Shown: positions 26,469 through 34,726 of the stretch, in pieces
How the letters are laid out: every line of letters starts with the position of its first letter
Position numbering within the stretch: the stretch's first letter is position 1
Assembly (NCBI GenBank): GCA_018970545.1
Contig: JAGWWC010000007.1
Coordinates: forward strand, 1-46,217
Source: Betaproteobacteria bacterium
GTDB taxonomy: Bacteria > Pseudomonadota > Gammaproteobacteria > Burkholderiales > Burkholderiaceae_A
Direction: 5' to 3'
Length of the DNA stretch: 46,217 nt
The notes under the pieces: model-generated
What the model saw: the letters and a program-made list of their open reading frames with translations, nothing else
Database searches by the model: none
Told to the model about the DNA's origin: nothing
Program-made: the position numbers and the translations under genes

Positions 26469-28153
26469 GAGGCATTCCTTGTCGTTGAGTTGCAGGTGGC
26501 CCGGGCCAGTGCAGCAGCAAGCCCCTCATGGGTGGGGTTTCGCCAGCGGGCAGCCACATGCTGATCCGGCCTTACGAGATATGCCGTGCCGTGGGCGGCG
26601 TCGTAACGCTCTTTAAAACGGCCCTTGTGATCCACAAGGACCTGCGCCTGCGTGTCACATGCCGACGCAAGCTTGGCATCAGCCACGACCACAACTACAC
26701 GAGCGGCCAGCCCCTGGACACGGCAGTCTTGCAGTGCACGAATCAACTCGGCAGCAATTGGCTGATGGTCCGCATACACCAGCAGCACAAATGCATTACC
26801 GAGATGGCGCAGCAGCCAGCCTGGCTTACCTTGCGACACCATCGGCGCGTCCTCCATCGGTGCGCCAGGGATCATCTTCCCTGAGAACGGTTCCCGATCC
26901 GGCGTATTTAAACTGGACTGATACAGAAACGACGGCACCGAAAGCCGGCCGGAATTCACCAGCGCCCGTGCAAACCGATGCTGCCGTGCAAGATCAAGAA
27001 CTGAATTTCGAAACAATCTGCTGATCGCAGACTTTGGCGTGATGAAATCTGTTGAACGGGTCGAATTCATGATGTTCTCATCAGCCGCATAGGAACGCTC
27101 TTCGTGGTACGTGTCCAGTAGCTGCTCCGGGGCGCTACCACTGATCACCAGCATGAGCTTCCAGGCCAGATTATCGGCATCCTGCAGGCCCGAATTGGCA
27201 CCGCGGGCCCCAAAAGGCGAGACTTGATGGGCAGCATCCCCGACAAAAAACACTCGCTCGTGCCGAAAATTTTTCATCCGCCGACATTGAAAGGTGTACA
27301 CACTGACCCACTCAAGATCAAACGCGTGCTGCTCACCCAGCATCGCTCGAATACGCGGAATTACTTTCTCAGGCTTCTTTTCCTCCTCGGGGTCCGCATC
27401 CCAGCCCAGCTGAAAGTCAATGCGCCAAACATTATCGGCCTCGCGGTGCAGCAGCACAGACTGATTCGGATGAAAAGGGGGATCAAACCAGAACCAACGC
27501 TCGGCAGGAAAATCCGCCTTCATCACCACATCCGCAATGAGAAAACGGTCTTGAAAGACCCTGCCCTCGATATCGAGCCCAAGAAGCCGACGAATGCCGG
27601 AGCGGGCACCGTCACCCACGATCAGCCACTCAACATCGAGCAGGTAGCTGCCATCCGAAGTTTCTACTGTTATGGTGGAGCCGGTCTTGTGTGCATCCAC
27701 CGCAACGACTTTACTTTGCCAACGAATCTCGAGATTGGTCAGTTCATTGGCTCGCTTTAACAAAAACTCTTCCAGGTAATACTGCTGTAGATTGATCATG
27801 CCGGGCCGCTCATGATCGGGCTCTGGAGAGAGATTAAAGGAGTAGACCTCGTCGTTGCCGTTAAAGGTGCGGCCCACATTCCAGGAGACGCCCTTCTCCA
27901 TTACCGACTGTCCGGCGCCAAGCCGATCCAGAATCTCCAACGTACGCTTGGCGTAACACAAGCCGCGGGACCCAACGGATACGGTGTTGTCATCATCGAG
28001 CAGCAGCACCGAATTACCGAGCTGCGCCAGATCAATGGCCGTAGCCAATCCGACCGGGCCCGCCCCTACCACCACAATTTGACGCGCGGCGCGGCCGCCG
28101 ATCTCAGCGGGCCGACAATAGTCGAACTTCGGATAACGGTAAGTCGATAGCAT
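26459..28153 (-). CDS. FAD-dependent aromatic hydroxylase (MhpA/PHBH-type monooxygenase)
   Basis: A 564-residue group A flavoprotein monooxygenase. The Rossmann GAGPVGLATAIDLAQLG binds the FAD ADP part, the DG motif is VGDGARSGIRRLLG, and the GD motif is VFFVGDAAHQVSPFGARG. A C-terminal thioredoxin-like domain of about 140 residues follows, as in MhpA and phenol hydroxylases. These enzymes hydroxylate phenols next to or opposite an existing hydroxyl with NAD(P)H and O2. I chose ATG 28153, 13 nt after the MBL-fold gene stop, over the frame to 28249, which would overlap that gene. The substrate is unknown. Confidence 0.9.
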   Translation of the reverse strand: MLSTYRYPKFDYCRPAEIGGRAARQIVVVGAGPVGLATAIDLAQLGNSVLLLDDDNTVSVGSRGLCYAKRTLEILDRLGAGQSVMEKGVSWNVGRTFNGNDEVYSFNLSPEPDHERPGMINLQQYYLEEFLLKRANELTNLEIRWQSKVVAVDAHKTGSTITVETSDGSYLLDVEWLIVGDGARSGIRRLLGLDIEGRVFQDRFLIADVVMKADFPAERWFWFDPPFHPNQSVLLHREADNVWRIDFQLGWDADPEEEKKPEKVIPRIRAMLGEQHAFDLEWVSVYTFQCRRMKNFRHERVFFVGDAAHQVSPFGARGANSGLQDADNLAWKLMLVISGSAPEQLLDTYHEERSYAADENIMNSTRSTDFITPKSAISRLFRNSVLDLARQHRFARALVNSGRLSVPSFLYQSSLNTPDREPFSGKMIPGAPMEDAPMVSQGKPGWLLRHLGNAFVLLVYADHQPIAAELIRALQDCRVQGLAARVVVVVADAKLASACDTQAQVLVDHKGRFKERYDAAHGTAYLVRPDQHVAARWRNPTHEGLAAALARATCNSTTRNASCH

Positions 28154-28166
28154 GCGGCAGCCCCGT

Positions 28167-29129
28167 TTAGCTCTGAAGGGCCTGCCACATCTCCTGATCT
28201 CGCTGGGCCGTCCAGATACGTGGATGCGAAATTCCACTCGCCTCATCAAATGCGCGAGTCACATCAAACGGAAGGCAATGCTCATAGATGAAAACCTGAG
28301 AGAACTTGGGATCCATCTTGGCACGCACATGGGCCATGGTGGCCTTGAGATCTTTGCCGGCACGGACTGCCTCTTGGGCGGACTCGTAGAGCGTCGCAAC
28401 AAAATCACGTGTGTAGGCAATTCCGGCCTGGACCTCTTTCGGACTCATCAGTGCGGGGCCTCTGCCGGGCACAAGCTTATCGGCCTGCATCTGGGCAAGC
28501 CGATCCAGCGTTCCCGGCCACTGTGCGAGATGGGCATCGCCTGCATAGCAGGCAGCGTCGTACTCCACCAGGTCTCCGGAAAACAACACCTTTTCATTGG
28601 GCAGCCAGGCGATCGTATCGCCCTTGGTGTGGCCCGCTCCGAGTTGCTTGATCTGCACCTCAAGCTTGCCCATCCAGATCGACATCTCACCTTTGAACGT
28701 GAGTGTTGGCCAGGTCAGTCCGGGCACCGACTCGACTGCCTGAAAAAGCCGCGGAAAGCGGCCGATCTCAGAATCCATATCCTGTTGGCCACGCTCGATG
28801 ATTAGGTCATAGGTATCCCGGCTGGCAATGATGTGCTCAAGGCCTTCGCTGCGGTAACCCGATGCGCCAAGCACTCGCACGGCGTGATAGTGCGTTAACA
28901 ACACATACTTAATCGGCTTATCCGTAATGCTGCGCACACGCTCAATCACGCTTTGCGCCATCACCGGGGTGGCAGTTGCATCGATGATCATCACGGAGTC
29001 ATCGCCGATGATGATCCCCGTATTCGGATCCCCTTCGGCGGTGTACGCCCAGGCGTGCTCCGAGAGTTGCTCGAAACTTACTTTTTTTTCCTCAAGATCA
29101 GCCTGCGAAGCGAATGCTTTTGTTGTCAC
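28167..29129 (-). CDS. Metallo-beta-lactamase-fold protein with a degenerate second metal site
   Basis: A 320-residue MBL-fold protein, first in the long catabolic run. The normal HxHxDH motif is H80-Y-H82-A-V84-R85, so the Asp and the last His are gone. H167 (GAGHTKGD) and the bridging D186 (FSGDL) remain, and the C-terminal His expected in PGHGP is R223 (PGRGP). Thus site 1 ligands are kept and all three private site 2 ligands are replaced. The open frame reaches GTG 29147, but GTG 29129 has a strong AAGGAGG five bases upstream and is preferred. A role in lactone or thioester hydrolysis in the pathway is possible; activity may differ from ordinary dinuclear members. Confidence 0.85.
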   Translation of the reverse strand: MTTKAFASQADLEEKKVSFEQLSEHAWAYTAEGDPNTGIIIGDDSVMIIDATATPVMAQSVIERVRSITDKPIKYVLLTHYHAVRVLGASGYRSEGLEHIIASRDTYDLIIERGQQDMDSEIGRFPRLFQAVESVPGLTWPTLTFKGEMSIWMGKLEVQIKQLGAGHTKGDTIAWLPNEKVLFSGDLVEYDAACYAGDAHLAQWPGTLDRLAQMQADKLVPGRGPALMSPKEVQAGIAYTRDFVATLYESAQEAVRAGKDLKATMAHVRAKMDPKFSQVFIYEHCLPFDVTRAFDEASGISHPRIWTAQRDQEMWQALQS

Positions 29130-29159
29130 AACTGCCTCCTTGCCCACGAATGAGGTTCA

Positions 29160-29188
29160 GTTTAGACAAATTAATTTGATATTGTCAA
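29160..29188 (-). promoter_or_regulatory. Candidate sigma-70 promoter of the catabolic run, with overlapping dyad
   Basis: On the minus strand TTGACA (29183-29188) is followed 17 nt later by CTAAAC (29160-29165), leaving a short leader before GTG 29129. The -10 is weak (3 of 6). Overlapping it on the plus strand is an imperfect inverted repeat, TTAGACAA (29162-29169) and TTGTCAA (29182-29188), and the inner TTGATATTGTCAA is itself nearly palindromic. The AT-rich dyad looks like a repressor site. Confidence 0.5.
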
Positions 29189-29190
29189 AC

Positions 29191-29664
29191 TCAGGATGAG
29201 GCCAGGAGCCCGCAAACAAGGGACAGGCAGGCAATCGTTGACAGCCTTGCCCGAAGCCGGGGGTACCAAGGCGGCAAGTTGGCCCGATTCGCCAGATCCG
29301 CGTCCTGCCAATAGGCCAGCGCAAAGCCCACAATCAGCAGGCTCAGGGACAGAGAAGAGTCCATCGCTATTGCAAGAAAACCCATCAAAGCAGGGATCAC
29401 GCTCCAGATGTAGCCGCGGTGTTTTCGGGCCCGATCCAGGCCGGGCAGGGTCATCGCGAAGCCCCAGTGCAACGCCCCGACAAAACTCAGAATCACCGCG
29501 CCATAAGCAATCAACAGGCCTCGGGCAAACGCCATCGCATCAGGGGGGCTGAACATCACAAAACCGGCAAAACCAACAAACGGGATCAGGCCTCCGTAGC
29601 CCAGGGCCGCTATCAATGCGGGGGGCCGCATCACGGATGCTGAGGCAGGAGTCGGCACATTCAT
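29191..29664 (-). CDS. DUF3429 membrane protein
   Basis: A 157-residue hydrophobic protein with about five predicted membrane segments (for example PALIAALGYGGLIPFVGFAG and LLIAYGAVILSFVGALHWG). The FVGALHWGFAM segment is typical of DUF3429. Function is unknown. ATG 29664 is chosen because the family begins there; the frame to 29715 overlaps the HtrA-like gene. It lies 10 nt downstream of that gene, so the two are probably cotranscribed. Confidence 0.75.
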   Translation of the reverse strand: MNVPTPASASVMRPPALIAALGYGGLIPFVGFAGFVMFSPPDAMAFARGLLIAYGAVILSFVGALHWGFAMTLPGLDRARKHRGYIWSVIPALMGFLAIAMDSSLSLSLLIVGFALAYWQDADLANRANLPPWYPRLRARLSTIACLSLVCGLLASS

Positions 29665-29674
29665 TTTTCGCAGG

Positions 29675-30679
29675 CTACAAGCCGTCTGGTTTTTTGAAAA
29701 ATGTCGTCCGGTCAATCGAGTTAATCACCATCGGAAATCTTCGGCCATCGCGTTCCACCTCAATCGGTATCCGCGTGCCCGCCCCACCCAATGCCCAGGC
29801 ACTTCGGTATAAATCGGCCAGCGTTCGAACCTCTTTGCCCGCTACCCCCGTAATGAAATCTCCGGCCCGAAGGCCAGCCTGATCGGCAGGCCCATCTTTA
29901 CTGACTCGCAAAATCGCCACGTATCCGCTGCTGTCATCGGGCGTAATCCCCATCCACGGATGAATGCCTGAAGCGCGAACCCCTTTGGTCAGAAGATCCC
30001 GCTGAATGGGTTTTAGCAAATCGATCGGCACAAAAAGGTTTCCAGGCGAAAACGTTCCCTGCGCCATCGCGTCGCGAATATAGAGCGAACCTAGGCCAAC
30101 CAACTCGCCGCGCTCATTTAAAAGCGCTGCGCCCGCCCAGGCTGCATTGGGTGGAAAGGTGTAAAGCGCCGACTCCAGCAGATATTCCCAGCTGCCCGCA
30201 AACGGCCGACGTGACACCAGCTGGGTCGCTGAACCCGGACCCAGGCCCTCAAACGGCAGCACGATCATCAACTCCTGATCGATGAGTTTCCCGGACGATC
30301 CGATCGCAAGCGGCTTAAGCTTCAATGGCAACAGGGGCCGCAAGACTGCAAATCCAGTCGCGTGATCGTAGCCAATCACGCGTGCAGGATATGTCACACC
30401 GGAAGACACCATGACATCGACCTCTTCGGATTCGATGACCAGATAGCCGATGGTCAGGATATGGCCCTGCCCGTCGATGACCACGCCAGAACCAAGACGC
30501 TCGCGGCCCAGCGTTTCGTTTGATCGAGCATCTTCCACGGCCCGGCTACGCACCGCGACTACCGACTCCCGCAAGGCAGAGAGCACATCGGTCGAGGCGG
30601 TCTGCCCAATCGCTGGGGCCATGGCAAAGCCCTGCAGCCCCAAAAGGGCCAACAGTATCTGAGCAAGGCATCGGCGCAT
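29675..30679 (-). CDS. HtrA/DegP-like S1C pseudoprotease with PDZ domain
   Basis: A 334-residue exported protein of the trypsin-like S1C family: signal peptide 1-25, protease fold about 30-220, one PDZ domain about 235-325 (GPADQAGLRAGDFITGVAG). The fold markers are clear (GSGVVIDGQGHILT, and FVPIDLLKPI at the domain end), but all three catalytic residues are replaced. The His of TNxHV is Y79 (LTIGYLV), the Asp of TDLAV is G109 (ATGFAVL), and the Ser of GNSGG is A182 (AWAGAAL). It is therefore expected to bind rather than cut peptides in the periplasm. The frame is intact, so this is a divergent gene, not a decayed one. Confidence 0.85.
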   Translation of the reverse strand: MRRCLAQILLALLGLQGFAMAPAIGQTASTDVLSALRESVVAVRSRAVEDARSNETLGRERLGSGVVIDGQGHILTIGYLVIESEEVDVMVSSGVTYPARVIGYDHATGFAVLRPLLPLKLKPLAIGSSGKLIDQELMIVLPFEGLGPGSATQLVSRRPFAGSWEYLLESALYTFPPNAAWAGAALLNERGELVGLGSLYIRDAMAQGTFSPGNLFVPIDLLKPIQRDLLTKGVRASGIHPWMGITPDDSSGYVAILRVSKDGPADQAGLRAGDFITGVAGKEVRTLADLYRSAWALGGAGTRIPIEVERDGRRFPMVINSIDRTTFFKKPDGL

Positions 30680-30747
30680 GTGGTCTATTGTTCTCCGGCG
30701 AGACTTTTGTGGTCAAGGAAATACTGTGCCATCTTACAATTTGAGCC

Positions 30748-31479
30748 ATGGCGCACCTTTTAATCACTGGCCACAGCCGGGGGCTTGGCGCAGCGCTCAC
30801 ACAGCAGCTGCTTGATCAAGGCCATTGTGTGCTCGGGATTTCTCGGCATCCCATTCGCGGTCTTCGTCGATCTCAATCCTCAGTCATTAAAGAGTGCTGC
30901 GTGGATCTCGGCCAGCATTCCAGCATCGCTGAGCTTCTTGATTCGAATACCCTCGAGGATTTTTTTCGCAATGCCGAACAGGCAATTCTGATCAACAACG
31001 CCGGCCTGCTGAGTCCGATTGGTCTGGCCGGCCAGGCGCACAGCGCTGAAATCATCCACTCCATCACGGTCAATGTCGCGGCACCGCTCGCGCTGTCAAA
31101 CCGCTTTCTCGCCATCACCGGTCAGTGCATCGATCGTCGAATCATTCATGTATCCAGCGGCGCAGCCCGAAGCCCTTATGCCGGGTGGAACGTGTATTGC
31201 GCATCCAAGGCTGCTCTTGATCACCACGCGCGCTGTGTCAGCATGGAGGGGCCTGAACACTGCCGAATCGAAAGTATTGCTCCAGGTGTCATTGATACCC
31301 AAATGCAGGCCGCGATTCGGGCCAGCGCCCTCGAACAATTTCCGATGCGGCCGAGGTTCGATCAGCTCAAAGAATCGGGTAGCCTTGCCTCTCCAGAGGA
31401 AGTTGCTCGAAAATTAATTCAGCATCTCTTGAGTCAATCATTTGGAGTGAGCCCCTGCACCGATTTACGCGATCTCTAA
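30748..31479 (+). CDS. SDR-family oxidoreductase
   Basis: A 243-residue classical short-chain dehydrogenase. The cofactor motif is TGHSRGLG, the structural NNAG motif is in ILINNAGLL, the catalytic Ser is in HVSSGAARS and the Tyr-Lys pair in YCASK; SIAPGVIDTQMQ follows as usual. The substrate is unknown. There is no ribosome-binding site, and TACAAT (30735-30740) lies 7 nt before the ATG, so the message may be leaderless. It is divergent from the HtrA-like gene. Confidence 0.85.
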   Translation: MAHLLITGHSRGLGAALTQQLLDQGHCVLGISRHPIRGLRRSQSSVIKECCVDLGQHSSIAELLDSNTLEDFFRNAEQAILINNAGLLSPIGLAGQAHSAEIIHSITVNVAAPLALSNRFLAITGQCIDRRIIHVSSGAARSPYAGWNVYCASKAALDHHARCVSMEGPEHCRIESIAPGVIDTQMQAAIRASALEQFPMRPRFDQLKESGSLASPEEVARKLIQHLLSQSFGVSPCTDLRDL

Positions 31480-31485
31480 AATAAA

Positions 31486-32397
31486 TCAACTTGTAAGCAA
31501 AATCTCGCGCGCTCGGGCGATTCCTTTGTAGGCCAAGACCGCATCGGACATTGAAGCCAGAGATTGCATCAGCCGATCACGACGGCCCGGTACTGCGAGT
31601 GTTTCGTGAAGTGGCTCAACGAACACCCGAATGAGAAAAAGACTGCCCTGATTAAATAGTGGCACCGTGATCTGCCGCTCACACCGAAACCAGAGCTGCT
31701 CTGCTTTGGAAATATTCACAAAAGAATCCTCACCCGGATCGCGCGAGAGCGCGCCACTTCCTGACAGAGTCCAGACATAGCGCACAAAGGGGCCCTTACA
31801 CTGCATGGCCTCAGACAGCGCGCGGGCCGAGCGCTGCAGCGCCTGGTTCTCTGCAACCGGCGTATGAATCTCAAACATCGATTGGCCCAGCTTCTCCCCG
31901 GGCCGCCAGCCGCTGGGAAAGGCCACCGATAAAAGGCTCGCCCGCAAATGCCCGCCCGCGCCCGGCCGCATCACGACAAAGTCCTCCTGCAGGCTCAGGG
32001 TCAGGGCCTGAAAAAACTCGTAAGCCGACTGAGGCTGAAATCCGCCGAGCCAGGCCAAGCCGCCCCGCGCATCGATGGGGCCGGACGGGCTGGCCAAGGC
32101 CTGGATGACCGCCTGCTGCAGGGCGATCCAGTCACCCTCGGGGAGGTCCTTAGCGAAAATCGGGCAGCGGCCCTGGGCCATCAGCTGACGCTTTTTCGCT
32201 GTCCAGCGCGGCCAATCCAGGTCCTCCATCCAAAGCGGCTCGCCACCTAGCTTGGCCAAATCAGGCTTGACCTGAAACGACTCCTCAACCGGAAAAGGCG
32301 CGGGCAGGCGCTGCGGCCAGGACTCAAAACCGGCGGGCATGGCCTGCTCGGGAAGTCGATCAAGAAGGGTTGGGGGCGCAATCACAAGCGGCTTCAT
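31486..32397 (-). CDS. DUF3445 protein, haem-dependent oxidative N-demethylase alpha-like
   Basis: A 303-residue protein resembling the DUF3445 family, whose characterised member is the haem-binding alpha subunit of a dimethylamine oxidative demethylase. Visible family features are SGWRPGEKLGQSMFEIHTPV, the VRYVWTLSGSG segment, and RCERQITVPLFNQGSLFLIRVFVEPL. The other subunits (ferredoxin/flavin reductase) are not in the vicinity, so it may act alone or with distant partners. The 3' end is convergent with the SDR gene, 6 nt apart. Confidence 0.7.
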   Translation of the reverse strand: MKPLVIAPPTLLDRLPEQAMPAGFESWPQRLPAPFPVEESFQVKPDLAKLGGEPLWMEDLDWPRWTAKKRQLMAQGRCPIFAKDLPEGDWIALQQAVIQALASPSGPIDARGGLAWLGGFQPQSAYEFFQALTLSLQEDFVVMRPGAGGHLRASLLSVAFPSGWRPGEKLGQSMFEIHTPVAENQALQRSARALSEAMQCKGPFVRYVWTLSGSGALSRDPGEDSFVNISKAEQLWFRCERQITVPLFNQGSLFLIRVFVEPLHETLAVPGRRDRLMQSLASMSDAVLAYKGIARAREILLTS

Positions 32398-32515
32398 CCT
32401 GCTCTCAACGGGGCTGGGGACCTAGGGCAAACACGGGGTCCGCCAGAATGTAAAAAGATGTTCGTACTTTTAGGCGAAAATTACCCTGTTTTATTCCAAA
32501 AGAAAGCCCACTTCC

Positions 32516-33364
32516 ATGATTAAGTCGATTCGCCTGCTGACAGGCCTGATGTTCGCATTCCTTCTGGTTCAGGCGGGCCTTGCCCTGGCCGATACGCCCC
32601 ACGGAGATGATAAGTACCGGCCCAATGTCGGCCAAGAAGGCAAAGATGTGATTTGGGTTCCGACCAATGATGAGCTGGTCGCGAAAATGTTGGATGCCGC
32701 CAAAGTCACCGCCGCCGATATCGTGTATGACCTCGGCGCAGGCGATGGCCGAATCGCAATCGCAGCAGCAAAGCGCGGTGCGCGCTCCGTGGGTATTGAA
32801 TTTAACCCTGACATGGCCGCCTTAGGCCGACGCAATGCGCAACGCTCGGGTGTTGGCGATAAAGTCAAGATCATCAATGGCGACATCTTCAAAGAAAATT
32901 TTTCTGAAGCCACAGTGATCACGATGTATCTGCTGCCCGATCTGAACATGCGCCTGCGGCCGACTATTCTAAAAATGCGGCCGGGAACCCGTGTGGTCTC
33001 GCATGCATTCGATATGGGCGACTGGGAGCCCGATCAGCGTATTGAGACCAGTCGGGCCAATGGCTATTACTGGGTCGTACCCGCTGACGTTGCCGGCGAG
33101 TGGTCGCTGGAGGGCCTAGACGGTGGACCGAAAGGCACGCTGCAGCTCACACAGCGCTTTCAGCGTGTTGGGGGCAATCTGACAATCGGCAAAACTATGC
33201 AGCCCATTCTCGGTGCTCAGCTCGAAGGCAATCGGCTGTCATTTCGCTACCTCTCCGCCAGTGGCTCGCTTCAGACGGTGAAGGCCGTCATCAAGGGCAA
33301 CGTGCTGGAGGCCGATCAACAAGGCGGCACCTCGTACTCCCAAGTCAAAGGCAGCCGCCGCTAA
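32516..33364 (+). CDS. Exported SAM-dependent methyltransferase-fold protein
   Basis: A 282-residue protein with an N-terminal signal peptide (hydrophobic 7-22, cleavage probably after ALA25). A class I methyltransferase domain follows: motif I YDLGAGDGRI (71-80), an acidic residue in GIEFNPDM (E95), and motif III INGDIF (D123). A beta-rich C-terminal domain of about 90 residues comes after it (about 190-282). The combination is unusual, since no S-adenosylmethionine pool is known in the periplasm; it could be anchored facing the cytoplasm, or bind something else. The APC permease gene starts 12 nt later. Confidence 0.8.
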   Translation: MIKSIRLLTGLMFAFLLVQAGLALADTPHGDDKYRPNVGQEGKDVIWVPTNDELVAKMLDAAKVTAADIVYDLGAGDGRIAIAAAKRGARSVGIEFNPDMAALGRRNAQRSGVGDKVKIINGDIFKENFSEATVITMYLLPDLNMRLRPTILKMRPGTRVVSHAFDMGDWEPDQRIETSRANGYYWVVPADVAGEWSLEGLDGGPKGTLQLTQRFQRVGGNLTIGKTMQPILGAQLEGNRLSFRYLSASGSLQTVKAVIKGNVLEADQQGGTSYSQVKGSRR

Positions 33365-33376
33365 GAAAGTCTGAGC

Positions 33377-34726
33377 ATGACTGAGGAGAAAGCGCCGCAG
33401 CGCCTGCTGCGGCCTCTCGGTGCGGTTGCGATCATTGTTGGCATCGTTATCGGTGCCGGCATTTTCAAAACCCCATCAATGGTGGCTTCCGTCACAGGAG
33501 ATATCGGCTGGCTGGTACTGATGTGGTGCGCCGGCGCTGTGATCTCGTTGGCCGGCGCACTCTGTTATGCCGAGCTGTCCACTGCCTACCCGCACGCTGG
33601 AGGCGACTATCACTTCTTAAGCCGGGCCTATGGCAAGAATGTCTCATTTCTGTATGCCTGGGCCAAGGCCATGGTGATCAATACGGGATCCATTGCGCTG
33701 CTTGCATTTGTGTTTGGCGATTACATGAGCAAGGTAATTCCGCTGGGCAGCGGCTCATCGGTCATCTGGGCTGCTGGGATCATCATCTTGCTGACTGCCA
33801 TCAATATTCTAGGGCTGCATGTCTCCTCCAATCTTCAATCCGCCCTGACTAGCTTAGAGGTGCTGGGATTAATCTTGATTGTGATTGCCGGCTTTTCGGT
33901 GGCAGGTCCATCGACACCGCAGCCTGAAGCGTTCTCCTCGACGCCGCCAGTGGGCTTATTGGGCCTTGCGCTGGTGTTTGTACTGCTGACCTTTGGCGGC
34001 TGGAATGAGGCCGCTTACATTTCGGCAGAGGTAAAAGGCGGCGAGAAAACCATCGTGCCGGTCATCATCATCAGCCTTTTTGCAATTACGGTGATTTATT
34101 TACTAGTCAATCTCGCGCTCTTATCCGGCTTGGGCATTAAGGGGTTGGCCGATAGCAAAGCGCCAGGCGCAGATCTGCTCAGCAGCGCCTTTGGTCCGAT
34201 CGGCGAGAAAGCAATGGGAATTTTTGTCGCAATCGCCACACTCACCAGCATCAATGCAACGCTGATCGTCGGTGCACGGGCCAATTACGCCTTAGGCCGG
34301 GACTGGCCCACACTGCGGTTTCTTGGTTATTGGCAGCCGTATCGCGGCTCGCCGACTGCCGCCTATATCTCTCAGGGCGTGATCAGCCTCGCGCTGGTGG
34401 GTTTCGGTGCGCTGCAGGCCAGCGGCTTTGAGGCGATGGTGGAATTCACGGCCCCCGTCTTTTGGAGCTTCCTGTTTCTGGTGGGGGTCTCGGTTTTTGT
34501 CATGCGTGTCCGAGATCGCGAAGGCCATCGGCCCTTTCGCGTGCCGCTTTATCCGGTCACGCCGCTGATCTTCACCGCAAGCTGCGGCTACCTTGCTTAC
34601 TCGAGCGTGATGTACGCCCAAAGTAAAGGCGCATTGCACGTATCACTGGCCGTCATGGCCTTTGGCCTCGGAGCACTCGTGCTGATGGTGCTGGGTGCTC
34701 GCAAGGCCAATTCAACAGCAAGTTAA
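33377..34726 (+). CDS. APC-family amino acid permease
   Basis: A 449-residue inner-membrane protein with about 12 segments. TM1 has the unwound IGAGIFKTP motif that binds the amino group of the substrate in APC transporters; the family's CYAELSTAYPHAGGDYHFL is intact. The resemblance is to basic or neutral amino acid exchangers and permeases, but the substrate cannot be named. It is the second gene of a likely pair with the exported methyltransferase-fold gene, and its 3' end overlaps the convergent Bug gene by 4 bp. Confidence 0.9.
   Translation: MTEEKAPQRLLRPLGAVAIIVGIVIGAGIFKTPSMVASVTGDIGWLVLMWCAGAVISLAGALCYAELSTAYPHAGGDYHFLSRAYGKNVSFLYAWAKAMVINTGSIALLAFVFGDYMSKVIPLGSGSSVIWAAGIIILLTAINILGLHVSSNLQSALTSLEVLGLILIVIAGFSVAGPSTPQPEAFSSTPPVGLLGLALVFVLLTFGGWNEAAYISAEVKGGEKTIVPVIIISLFAITVIYLLVNLALLSGLGIKGLADSKAPGADLLSSAFGPIGEKAMGIFVAIATLTSINATLIVGARANYALGRDWPTLRFLGYWQPYRGSPTAAYISQGVISLALVGFGALQASGFEAMVEFTAPVFWSFLFLVGVSVFVMRVRDREGHRPFRVPLYPVTPLIFTASCGYLAYSSVMYAQSKGALHVSLAVMAFGLGALVLMVLGARKANSTAS

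Noticed and set aside
28152-28805. 217-residue plus-strand open frame
   Set aside because: It is antisense to the MBL-fold gene, which has family motifs and a good ribosome-binding site.
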